Below are positions 17,272-25,394 of a stretch of DNA of 64,000 nucleotides, one piece after another; the first letter of the stretch is position 1; every line of letters begins with the position of its first letter. The stretch is from positions 558,001 through 622,000 of the forward strand of contig NZ_CP054044.1 in the NCBI RefSeq assembly GCF_013282745.1, in the 5' to 3' direction. The notes beneath the pieces were generated by a model. It did not search any database, was not told the origin of the DNA, and saw nothing but the letters and a program-made list of their open reading frames with translations. The DNA comes from Yersinia bercovieri ATCC 43970. GTDB taxonomy: Bacteria; Pseudomonadota; Gammaproteobacteria; Enterobacterales; Enterobacteriaceae. The position numbers were made by a program, and so were the translations under genes.

Positions 17272-19566
17272 ATGCTGGAATACGTTGTTTTTCGAGAGGC
17301 GGGACTGGCCAGCAGTAACAAATGGTGGGAATACCGTAACCGCGCACTTCACTGGGCGGGCTATATTCTGTTAGCAGCAATAGCGACAACATTAACTGTT
17401 TTATGGAGCAGTAATTACATCGACAGCAAAACCTACCTGACAGAGGTCAGAACCAAGGTGGCATCACTCGAGCGCCAGGGGCAAAAACTCTCACCACCGA
17501 AGCCAGAAGATATGCTCTCCATACTGCCATTTCTTGACAGTGTGCTGTCCCTGCCAGAAAGTCAGGATTTCCCGCTAAGGAACCCGCCGTTCACTTATCA
17601 TATGGGCCTCTATTCAGGTGATGAAGTGAGTACAGCCAGTAATAAGTTGTACCAAAAAGCGCTAAAAGAACTGCTATTACCCCTGTTAGTTCAACAAATT
17701 ACCAATACCCTGCGTAACGACCCACAAAATGATGTGGAGTTCAGCTATGAAGCACTGAAAGCGTACCAAATGCTATTTCTATCGGAGCGGTATGACGGTA
17801 AGTATTTGCGCTCTTGGGTGATACTCAACCTACAGCGCAACTTGCCGCAAGGGGTTCCACAAATACTGTTACAGCGGCTTGAATGGCACCTGAGCCAGTT
17901 GCTTGACAATCAGACTCAGATTTCACCCTACACCAAAAATCAACTGTTAGTGGAGCGAAGCCAGGCGATTATCAACCAGGTTCCATTATCTCAACGGGTC
18001 TATAGCAGACTAAAACGCCAGCTTAAACGCCAATGGCTCAGCCAGGCTGAGATCAAATTAGTGAACTTATTGACTCTGGCGGGGCCGCAAGCCGAGTTAG
18101 TCTTCTCCCGCAAGAGCGGTAAACCTCTGACGGATAGTGTGTCGGAGCTATTTACCCCACAAGGTTGGTCTGCATTCAACAAAGATATTGACCGCGCCGT
18201 CGATACACTGCGGGAAGAGGATACTTGGGTATTGGACAGCGGCCCAATAGAGCAAAAAAGGGCTATTTTGATTACCACTATACAACAGCTGTATATGCAG
18301 GAATTTATCAAAAACTGGGATGAGTTATTAAACGACATTCAATTGACAAATATTAGCAACCTGGAACAACGAATTAGTAGCGCACGCTTATTATCCAGCC
18401 CTCACTCTCCTTTGCTTAATTTACTGATGAACGTCAGTAAAAACACCCTGTTGCGCACTGACGCCCGCAACGGACTACTCGATAAAACCAAAAGCAAATT
18501 GAACCAGAGTAACAACCCAACATTGGATGTATTGTTTAATTCCACAACAGCCAATATTGGTGATGATATCGCGACTCAGCCTGTGCAGGCCATTAGGGCA
18601 CATTACGCCCCATGGTTAGAGTTGTCTCGCAGTCAGGAGCAGGGTAATAAAGCCATTCCGTTCGATAATATACTCAAACAAGTGGATGAACTGTATAACT
18701 ATCTGACTGCGGTGCAAGGGGCGACCAACAGTGGTATCGCAGTTCCACCAAGCGATATTATCTCACGTCTACAGGCAGATTCAGGGCGTTTACCCGAGCC
18801 ACTCAAATCAATGTTGTTATCGCTAGCAGTGGGCGCGAGTAGCGACACTCAACATAAAGAGATGGAAAATCTCAAGCAGCGTATTAACTTCGAAGTGAGC
18901 AGTTTCTGCCAACAGGAAATAGCCAAACGCTATCCTTTATCCCCTCACGCCAAACAGGAAATCACGCCTGACGATCTGGCCCATATATTCGCCCCCAATA
19001 TTGGCCTGATGGACAAATTCTTTCGCGACAATTTACAAGGGAAGGTGGATACCAGACAAAATAACTGGGCTTTTACCCCAGGAGTGGATGGCAAAATACT
19101 CCCTAGCAGCGGCAATATCCTGCAATCATTCCAACAGGCACAACAGATCCGTAATACTTTTTTTGCCGGCAGCACTCCTGCACCATCTTATCGCGTAACA
19201 GTACGCCCGGTGCGGATGGATAGCGACATTCTCAAGCTAACATTGGATATTGACGGGCAGCTGTTCAAGTATAGCCATGGCCCACTGGTGCCACTGGTAG
19301 TGACCTGGCCGGGTACACGTAATACTGACATGGTATCTCTACAATTAACGCTGGCTAATGGCTCTAGTGCTAATTTAACCACCAGCGGTCCGTGGGCGCT
19401 GAACCGTATGGTTGATATGGCGCAACCCTCTGAGGGCAGCAATAATCAATTGGCCTTCAATGGCAAACAATCCACCTTCAATATAGACGGTCATCGAGTC
19501 ACACTGGAATTCATCGCAAACAGTATCTATAGCCCCTTTCAATTACCGGCTTTCTCCTGCCCTTAA
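17272..19566 (+). CDS. tssM: TssM C-terminal part, other frame
   Basis: 764 residues from an internal ATG that lacks a Shine-Dalgarno. Actual coding in this frame begins at the C5 slip near 17217. It has a third membrane helix (residues about 26-44, ALHWAGYILLAAIATTLTVLW), then the long periplasmic region (IcmF-related and DUF1215 segments) ending in the TssJ-binding beta domain (YRVTVRPVRMDSDILKLTLDIDG, WPGTRNTDMVSLQLT, GPWALNRMVD). The content is intact and continues the upstream part, so the gene was functional until a single-base change. Confidence 0.9.
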   Translation: MLEYVVFREAGLASSNKWWEYRNRALHWAGYILLAAIATTLTVLWSSNYIDSKTYLTEVRTKVASLERQGQKLSPPKPEDMLSILPFLDSVLSLPESQDFPLRNPPFTYHMGLYSGDEVSTASNKLYQKALKELLLPLLVQQITNTLRNDPQNDVEFSYEALKAYQMLFLSERYDGKYLRSWVILNLQRNLPQGVPQILLQRLEWHLSQLLDNQTQISPYTKNQLLVERSQAIINQVPLSQRVYSRLKRQLKRQWLSQAEIKLVNLLTLAGPQAELVFSRKSGKPLTDSVSELFTPQGWSAFNKDIDRAVDTLREEDTWVLDSGPIEQKRAILITTIQQLYMQEFIKNWDELLNDIQLTNISNLEQRISSARLLSSPHSPLLNLLMNVSKNTLLRTDARNGLLDKTKSKLNQSNNPTLDVLFNSTTANIGDDIATQPVQAIRAHYAPWLELSRSQEQGNKAIPFDNILKQVDELYNYLTAVQGATNSGIAVPPSDIISRLQADSGRLPEPLKSMLLSLAVGASSDTQHKEMENLKQRINFEVSSFCQQEIAKRYPLSPHAKQEITPDDLAHIFAPNIGLMDKFFRDNLQGKVDTRQNNWAFTPGVDGKILPSSGNILQSFQQAQQIRNTFFAGSTPAPSYRVTVRPVRMDSDILKLTLDIDGQLFKYSHGPLVPLVVTWPGTRNTDMVSLQLTLANGSSANLTTSGPWALNRMVDMAQPSEGSNNQLAFNGKQSTFNIDGHRVTLEFIANSIYSPFQLPAFSCP

Positions 19567-19635
19567 AGCAACTTGCCTCTTGCGACAACATATGAAACCT
19601 AACCGACTAACCACCTGATAAAGGCGATTTAAAGC

Positions 19636-20658
19636 ATGACGTCTGAATTAATCAATAAGTTGCTATCCCCCATAAATACAGCAAATCCTTGTGGGGAAAA
19701 CTTAGAGTATGATGCTGATTTTTTGGCCTTGGAGCAGGCTTTTATAGGCAAGGCCGAACAACAATTTGGCGATACGATTATCCCCGCACAAACACCAGAT
19801 TGGATGTTGGTTGAAGGTTTGGCCTGCAGTCTACTGACACGCACTAAAGACTTGCGCATCATGTTATATCTCACCCGAGCCTGGACTCAATTACGGGGCC
19901 TAGAGGGTTATGCCGATGGGCTGGAGCTAATCTATCAAACACTGGAAAACTATTGGAGTTCTCTATTTCCATCACTGGAGTTTGGGGGGGAAATCGACCC
20001 ACTATTACGCACCAATGTGCTGGCAGAATTGGGTGATAAATCCATCCTGGCAACCTGTGTGTATAACAGCACTCTATTAAAAGAGACGGGCAGTGAAATT
20101 TCATTGCTAGCCGCGAGTGACTTACTTAATGGCAATAATCAAGATAATCCGAATTTCCCAGGGGGGCGCACACGTCTACAGAGCGAATTAATGCGCCAAC
20201 AGCAATCTGTAACTCAACTGATTACCGACATCCCTCGATATCTTGTCGCTATCCACAAGCAGGTAACGCAACATTTAGGGGAAGCGGCGCAACCAGAATT
20301 TAATAATTTATTGAAAAAATTCAATACTATTGCTCAAGCCTGCCATCCGCCTCCAACCAGCCAACAGCCGCCAATGGCAACACAGCAGCTATCCATATTA
20401 ACCCCACAAGCCACGCCAGCAGCATTCGACTGGCACGGTTTGCAAGTTCAATCACGCGATGATGCGCAACTGCTACTCGAGAAGGTAAAAAACTATTTTT
20501 ACCTTTATGAACCCAGTCATCCGGCGCCATTGATGATCGATCGGGCGCAAAAACTGATAGCCCTGGATTTCATACAAATCATTCAAAACCTGATCCCCAA
20601 TGGCCTTAGCCAGTTGGAGACCATTCTGGGCCAAACTTATGGCGAGGATCATCACTAA
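19636..20658 (+). CDS. tssA: T6SS protein TssA (ImpA-type)
   Basis: 340 aa with an ImpA N-terminal domain (NPCGENLEYDADFLALEQAF, DWMLVEGLACSLLTRTKDLRIMLYLTRAW, LEGYADGLELIYQTLENYW). TssA primes and caps sheath/tube assembly at the baseplate. The length and a C-terminal half that ends SHPAPLMIDRAQKL.ALDF.QI indicate a TssA with its own C-terminal domain, not a truncated form. Its last codons overlap a strong hairpin at 20645-20685. Confidence 0.9.
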   Translation: MTSELINKLLSPINTANPCGENLEYDADFLALEQAFIGKAEQQFGDTIIPAQTPDWMLVEGLACSLLTRTKDLRIMLYLTRAWTQLRGLEGYADGLELIYQTLENYWSSLFPSLEFGGEIDPLLRTNVLAELGDKSILATCVYNSTLLKETGSEISLLAASDLLNGNNQDNPNFPGGRTRLQSELMRQQQSVTQLITDIPRYLVAIHKQVTQHLGEAAQPEFNNLLKKFNTIAQACHPPPTSQQPPMATQQLSILTPQATPAAFDWHGLQVQSRDDAQLLLEKVKNYFYLYEPSHPAPLMIDRAQKLIALDFIQIIQNLIPNGLSQLETILGQTYGEDHH

Positions 20659-20685
20659 TCATCATTTTTATGATGATCCTTTTTG
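20645..20685 (+). terminator. Terminator-like hairpin at the end of tssA
   Basis: AGGATCATCA (20645-20654) pairs exactly with TGATGATCCT (20671-20680), followed directly by TTTTT. The left arm lies in the last codons of tssA. It should reduce transcription from tssJ-A into tssB, so tssB-tssC may have their own promoter in 20686-20785. Confidence 0.65.
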
Positions 20686-20785
20686 GCTTATCAGTGCCCG
20701 AGCTAAATGCTCAATTCTCGTAACCCCGACCAGCAGACGGCGGGATAAACTTTTAATCATTATCTGATGTTAGATGGAGTGAATT

Positions 20786-21313
20786 ATGTCCGGACAAAAA
20801 TTCATCGCCCGTAATCGTGCACCACGTGTACAAATTGAATACGATATTGAGCTATACGGTGCAGAGCGCAAAGTTGAATTACCATTCGTCATGGGAGTTA
20901 TGGCCGATTTGGCCGGAAAATCTACCGAACCTCAGTCAAGTGTTGGTGAACGCCAGTTCCTCGAAATCGATATCGACAACTTTGACGAGCGCATGAAATC
21001 ACTCAAACCGAGAGTCGCCTACCAGGTAGACAATACCTTAAGCGGTGAAGGTAAGCTGAATATCGATCTGAGTTTCGAAAGTATGGACGCGTTTTCTCCC
21101 GCTGCTATCGCCCGCAAAATTCCAGCACTGAATCACCTACTTGATGCGCGGACTGAATTATCCAATCTGCTCTCCTATATGGATGGCAAGAATGGAGCAG
21201 AGGAACTGATCTCACAAATACTGCAAAATCCCGAGATGCTGAAGTCCCTTGTTAGTGCTCCCAAACCTGAAACCGAAGACAACAATAGTGACGACAATAA
21301 ATCTGAGGAGTAA
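20786..21313 (+). CDS. tssB: T6SS sheath small subunit TssB (VipA)
   Basis: 175 aa starting MSGQKFIARNRAPRVQIEYDIELYGAERKVELPFVMGVMADL-like, the canonical TssB N-terminus, with FLEIDIDNFDERMK and AYQVDNTLSGEGKLNIDLSFESMDAFSP following. It forms the contractile sheath with TssC. The spacing to tssC is 3 nt. The acidic C-terminus (TEDNNSDDNKSEE) is usual. Confidence 0.95.
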   Translation: MSGQKFIARNRAPRVQIEYDIELYGAERKVELPFVMGVMADLAGKSTEPQSSVGERQFLEIDIDNFDERMKSLKPRVAYQVDNTLSGEGKLNIDLSFESMDAFSPAAIARKIPALNHLLDARTELSNLLSYMDGKNGAEELISQILQNPEMLKSLVSAPKPETEDNNSDDNKSEE

Positions 21314-21316
21314 TTA

Positions 21317-22819
21317 ATGAACGATTTACAGTTGCAACAGCCATTTCAGCAAGCGACGGATATTCTATCCAGTGATGATTTCAACGCGCTGTTGAGTAAA
21401 CAATTCCGACCAAAAACTGATCAGGCTAAAGAGTCAGTAGAAAATGCGGTGAAAATATTGGCTCAACAGGCGCTGAAAACAACGGTCTCAATTTCATCAG
21501 ATGCTTATCACACCATTCAGGCATTAATTGCTGAGATTGATGAAAAACTATCACAACAAATCAATCAGATAATTCATCACGAAGACTTTCAAAAAATAGA
21601 GGGGGCATGGACTGGGCTAGACTTCCTGGTGCGCAACTCCGAAACTGATAATATGCTGAAAATACGCTTTATGAGTATTTCCAAGCAAGAGTTAGGTCGT
21701 ACATTAAAACGGCATAAGGGTGCTGGCTGGGATCAGAGCCCGATATTCAAGAAAGTCTACGAGGAAGAGTATGGTCAGTTTGGTGGGGAACCCTTTGGTT
21801 GCCTGGTGGGAGATTACTATTTCGACCACAGCCCACCCGATGTGGAGCTGCTGGGCGAAATGGCGAAGATTGGTGCCGCATCCCATTGCCCGTTTATCAC
21901 TGGCACGTCGCCGAATGTGATACAGATGGAGTCTTGGCAGGAGCTAGCCAACCCGCGCGATCTGAGCAAAATCTTCCAGAATACTGAATATGCCGCCTGG
22001 CGCAGTTTGCGCGAGTCTGAAGACTCACGCTATTTAGGTATGGTAATGCCACGTTTTCTGGCACGGCTGCCCTACGGTATCCTCACTAACCCGGTGGATG
22101 ATTTCAACTTTGAGGAGAATTGTCACGATGCGGCACAGGGCAATTATGTTTGGGCAAATGCTGCCTACGCGATGGCTGTCAATATCAACCGATCATTCAA
22201 AGAGTTTGGTTGGTGTAGCGCAATACGTGGTGTGGAATCCGGCGGTGCCATAGGGGAGTTGCCATGCCACACTTTCTCAAGTGATGATGGCAGTATGAAT
22301 GTACAGTGCCCAACAGAAGTTGCCATCAGTGATCGCCGAGAGAGTGAACTCGCGAAAAATGGTTTTATGCCGTTGGTGTACCGCAAAAACTCCGATGTGG
22401 CTGCATTTATTGGCGCCCAATCATTACAAAAGTCAGCGGAGTATCATGACCCAGATGCCACAGCCAATGCGCACCTCTCAGCCCGCCTTCCCTATCTATT
22501 TGCCTGCTGTCGCTTTGCGCACTACCTCAAGTGCATTGTGCGCGATAAAATTGGCTCTTTCCAAGAGCGTGAAGACATGGAACGTTGGCTCAATAACTGG
22601 ATCATGAATTATGTTGATGGTGACCCAGTTAACTCCTCACAGGTAGTCAAATGCCGTAAACCACTGGCGGCAGCTGAAGTCGTCGTCGAGGAAAACGAAG
22701 ATAACCCCGGATACTACAGTGCCAAATTTTTCCTGCGTCCACATTATCAGCTAGAAGGTTTGACGGTATCCTTGCGCCTGACATCAAAATTACCTTCGTT
22801 AAAACAAAATAATGCTTAA
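21317..22819 (+). CDS. tssC: T6SS sheath large subunit TssC (VipB)
   Basis: 500 aa of full length. Signature stretches include IEGAWTGLDFLVRNSETDNMLKIR-like, KVYEEEYGQFGGEPFGCLVGDYYF, YAAWRSLRESEDSRYLGMVMPRFLARLPYG, RGVESGGAIGELPCHTF and the closing EDNPGYYSAKFFLRPHYQLEGLTVSLRL. With TssB it builds the contractile sheath that ClpV recycles. Translation is probably coupled to tssB. Confidence 0.97.
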   Translation: MNDLQLQQPFQQATDILSSDDFNALLSKQFRPKTDQAKESVENAVKILAQQALKTTVSISSDAYHTIQALIAEIDEKLSQQINQIIHHEDFQKIEGAWTGLDFLVRNSETDNMLKIRFMSISKQELGRTLKRHKGAGWDQSPIFKKVYEEEYGQFGGEPFGCLVGDYYFDHSPPDVELLGEMAKIGAASHCPFITGTSPNVIQMESWQELANPRDLSKIFQNTEYAAWRSLRESEDSRYLGMVMPRFLARLPYGILTNPVDDFNFEENCHDAAQGNYVWANAAYAMAVNINRSFKEFGWCSAIRGVESGGAIGELPCHTFSSDDGSMNVQCPTEVAISDRRESELAKNGFMPLVYRKNSDVAAFIGAQSLQKSAEYHDPDATANAHLSARLPYLFACCRFAHYLKCIVRDKIGSFQEREDMERWLNNWIMNYVDGDPVNSSQVVKCRKPLAAAEVVVEENEDNPGYYSAKFFLRPHYQLEGLTVSLRLTSKLPSLKQNNA

Positions 22820-23067
22820 GTACTATCTCTAATTGATTATTATTAATTAGATGTTCATATCTCGTATATTTATATATGTTAATAACTCTAATTAAAATAA
22901 GACTGCATAGATACATTAATATGCAGTTTCATATGCCATGATTATGGCAAAATCGGCGTGTAATATCAGAGAGTTAATGGGAATAGACCATCCTATTTAC
23001 TACCCTATTAACACTACTGAAATTAACTGCCAAATCGATCTATCCAACCATGATAAAGGATAACACT
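22820..23067 (+). promoter_or_regulatory. Leader and likely promoter region of hcp
   Basis: A 248-nt AT-rich gap before hcp, much longer than the other gaps in the operon. It contains a small palindrome, GCCAT-GATT-ATGGC (22935-22948). hcp is usually expressed above the rest of the cluster, so a separate promoter or processing site here is likely. I cannot place a -35/-10 pair with confidence. Confidence 0.4.
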
Positions 23068-23565
23068 ATGAGTGAACTTAATACCGATATGTTTATAAAA
23101 ATTAGTCATGTTAAAGGTGAATCCAAAGAAAAATCATATAATGAAACAATAGCTATTAACTCTTTTTCCTGGGGAGCTACACAACCGGGAAATATGGGCA
23201 GTGGTGGTGGGGGAGGGGCTGGTAAAGTGGTTTATCACGACTTGCACGTTAATGCTTTCATCGATATAGCAAGCCCAACAATGCTGAGATTCTGCACTAC
23301 GGGCAAACACATAGATCAAGTTGTGTTATCTGCTTGTAAAGCAGGGAATGCTGGAGCAAAATTTGAATATTTAACTATCACCTTAAAAGAAGCCTTGATT
23401 ACGGCCATGCAATATACTGGGCCTGGTCATAACGGACAAGTTGGTATGATTTATACTTTCCAAGCTGCAATAGTAGATCAAAAGTATACTGAGCAAACAA
23501 AGGATGGGGGTCAAGGTGTAGGTAAAAACTTTGGATGGAATATCAAACAAGGCGTTGAAGTTTAA
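23068..23565 (+). CDS. hcp: T6SS tube protein Hcp (TssD)
   Basis: 165 aa from ATG 23068. AAAGGA (23055-23060) lies 7 nt upstream and the protein then starts MSELNTDMFIKI; the in-frame ATG at 23050 has no such site. Hcp signatures: IKISHVKGES, AINSFSWGATQPG, HDLHVNAFIDIASPTMLRFCTTGKH-like, ITLKEALITAMQ and FGWNIKQGVEV at the end. Hcp hexamers stack into the tube and carry small effectors. A strong terminator follows at once. Confidence 0.97.
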   Translation: MSELNTDMFIKISHVKGESKEKSYNETIAINSFSWGATQPGNMGSGGGGGAGKVVYHDLHVNAFIDIASPTMLRFCTTGKHIDQVVLSACKAGNAGAKFEYLTITLKEALITAMQYTGPGHNGQVGMIYTFQAAIVDQKYTEQTKDGGQGVGKNFGWNIKQGVEV

Positions 23566-23571
23566 TAAAAA

Positions 23572-23605
23572 ACTCCCCAGGGTAACACCTGGGGTTCTAT
23601 TTTAC
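23572..23605 (+). terminator. Rho-independent terminator after hcp
   Basis: CCCCAGG (23575-23581) and CCTGGGG (23588-23594) form a GC-rich stem with a 6-nt loop, followed by TTCTATTTTA. It lies just after the hcp stop, which fits high-level hcp transcription as a separate unit. Confidence 0.8.
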
Positions 23606-23677
23606 ATTAAAAAATAAAATATAATAATTGAATCATTAGTCACATTTTATTTACTCTAAAATTAGCAGGAATAACTT

Positions 23678-24727
23678 ATGCAACCACATAATGAAAAAAA
23701 ACAAAATAATAAGATCTGCCATGTCAATTGCTGTCATAATTTATTTTCAAGAAGCACTCTTAACAACAGTGGAAATAACTATATTTTTAATAAAAATGAA
23801 AAAACACCTTACCGCATGCTTATTGTAACAGTATCTGCTGATGATAAATGCTATATCATAAACTATGACAATATTTCCAACATATTATTAAATAATGCAC
23901 CTCTGGCAGAGAGTAAACAAATGGAATTGCTACACGGAGATCGCCTCTGCATCAATAACTACCAATTACAAATCAGTCAGTTACAACAATCAAATGCAAT
24001 ACCACAGTCTTGCGAAAGAGAAGTTCAGGCGACAGAACTCACCGATATCAAAGACGAAAAATACAATAAAAACCTCATTGAAGATAAAATTTGGGATACT
24101 CTATTAGAAGAGTTTCCTATGCCATTTTCTGCCTCCTCACCGTTGCTGGATGTCAGCGAAAGCAATAAGATTATGCAACCCTCACCCGAACTACCCACGG
24201 ATAAACCAGGGGAGAACCTGGCGGGTCATATTCATGTGCAACAGAGAACAAGTGACCCCATGGCACTGTTCGATAACAGTACTGTTTTTGAATATGAAAA
24301 CTTGCTGGCAGATACGACACCAAGCGTGTTATTGGCTGAGGATAATCAACAACTACAGCACTCAATCGCCCCACCGCATACGCCAAAAAATAATAGTTTT
24401 GAAGAGCACATGATACCGAAAATTATGGATACCATACAACCAGAAAAAAAACCTTCTGTGGCACTAAACAATAAAGATATATACCAGAACAGAACCCCCA
24501 TAATTATTTCCCATGCTCTACAATCCTTAAATCCAATAACATTGATAGAAGAAGTCCGTAGTACACGCAGCATATCACGGTGGCCTCTACCCTATTATCG
24601 TAAAGCAATTTTATGGGATCACTTTGTAAAATCTTATCATCAACTTATTGTCGACACGAAGAGTGGGCATCTATCTGAGCTAATTCAAGCAAGTCAACCA
24701 ACGCAAAACATGACAGACCAAATCTAA
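23678..24727 (+). CDS. T6SS FHA-like protein, poorly conserved
   Basis: 349 aa. Residues about 20-110 resemble a forkhead-associated domain in their later half (NNAPLAESKQMELLHGDRLCINNYQLQIS). The early GR...S phosphothreonine-binding motif is not recognisable, and the N-terminus is Asn-rich and low complexity. Residues about 120-290 are a variable linker, and the last 70 residues (IEEVRSTRSISRWPLPYYRKAILWDHF) form a short conserved tail. FHA proteins of T6SS clusters usually act with a PpkA kinase and PppA phosphatase, but neither is encoded here. Its base composition is more AT-rich than its neighbours. Confidence 0.5.
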   Translation: MQPHNEKKQNNKICHVNCCHNLFSRSTLNNSGNNYIFNKNEKTPYRMLIVTVSADDKCYIINYDNISNILLNNAPLAESKQMELLHGDRLCINNYQLQISQLQQSNAIPQSCEREVQATELTDIKDEKYNKNLIEDKIWDTLLEEFPMPFSASSPLLDVSESNKIMQPSPELPTDKPGENLAGHIHVQQRTSDPMALFDNSTVFEYENLLADTTPSVLLAEDNQQLQHSIAPPHTPKNNSFEEHMIPKIMDTIQPEKKPSVALNNKDIYQNRTPIIISHALQSLNPITLIEEVRSTRSISRWPLPYYRKAILWDHFVKSYHQLIVDTKSGHLSELIQASQPTQNMTDQI

Positions 24728-24811
24728 AGAGTAGCCAGATACCTGAATAGATACCGCCATCTAACAAAAATATAAGAATCATAAAGATTAGCTGAATCAG
24801 GATAATTAACT

Positions 24812-25390
24812 ATGGATGCTAAACAACTTACTCCCTATCAAGAAAACGACCTACTGTACAACTCAAATTATCCTCAACGTAAAGAGAGTCAACGACAGAC
24901 ATCGCGTAATAATATACTGCCGATGCTACTCACCATGCTCACCGATAACGAACCACAAAAAAAACAAGAAGCGCCCTTAAGTAATTTAATATCACACCAT
25001 GAACTACGACTTCATGTATTGCACGATCTGCAACGACTATTCAACTGCATCAATAGCGAGTCGAATAATACCTTAGGGGATCTTCCTTGGGTGCAACGCT
25101 CCACTATTAACTATGGTATCGCCTCCCTGGCAGGCAAATGTATCTCAGGCATCGAATGGAAAGATATTCAGTATGCGCTAACCCAGTCGATCCTTAACTT
25201 TGAGCCACGCATTCTACGCGATGGATTGCAGGTTAGTTGTGTGACGAATAACAGCTCACTAGAACTCTACAATGTACTATCAATTGAAATTAAAGGCCGT
25301 CTATGGTGCAAACCCCACCCACTCGAATTCCTGTTTCGTACTGATATGGATCTGGAAAGCGGCCACTTCGATCTAAAAGATATAGGGTAA
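24812..25390 (+). CDS. tssE: T6SS baseplate protein TssE
   Basis: 192 aa with a GPW/gp25 domain over residues about 65-190: HHELRLHVLHDLQRLFNCINSE-like, NYGIASLAGKCISGIEWKDIQYALTQSILNFEPRIL, VLSIEIKGRLWCKPHPLEFLFRTDMDLESGHF-like. The extra N-terminal 60 residues (Gln/Asn-rich, with an LPMLLTMLTD segment) are common in TssE. It is followed by tssF after 4 nt. Confidence 0.9.
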   Translation: MDAKQLTPYQENDLLYNSNYPQRKESQRQTSRNNILPMLLTMLTDNEPQKKQEAPLSNLISHHELRLHVLHDLQRLFNCINSESNNTLGDLPWVQRSTINYGIASLAGKCISGIEWKDIQYALTQSILNFEPRILRDGLQVSCVTNNSSLELYNVLSIEIKGRLWCKPHPLEFLFRTDMDLESGHFDLKDIG

Positions 25391-25394
25391 GCAG

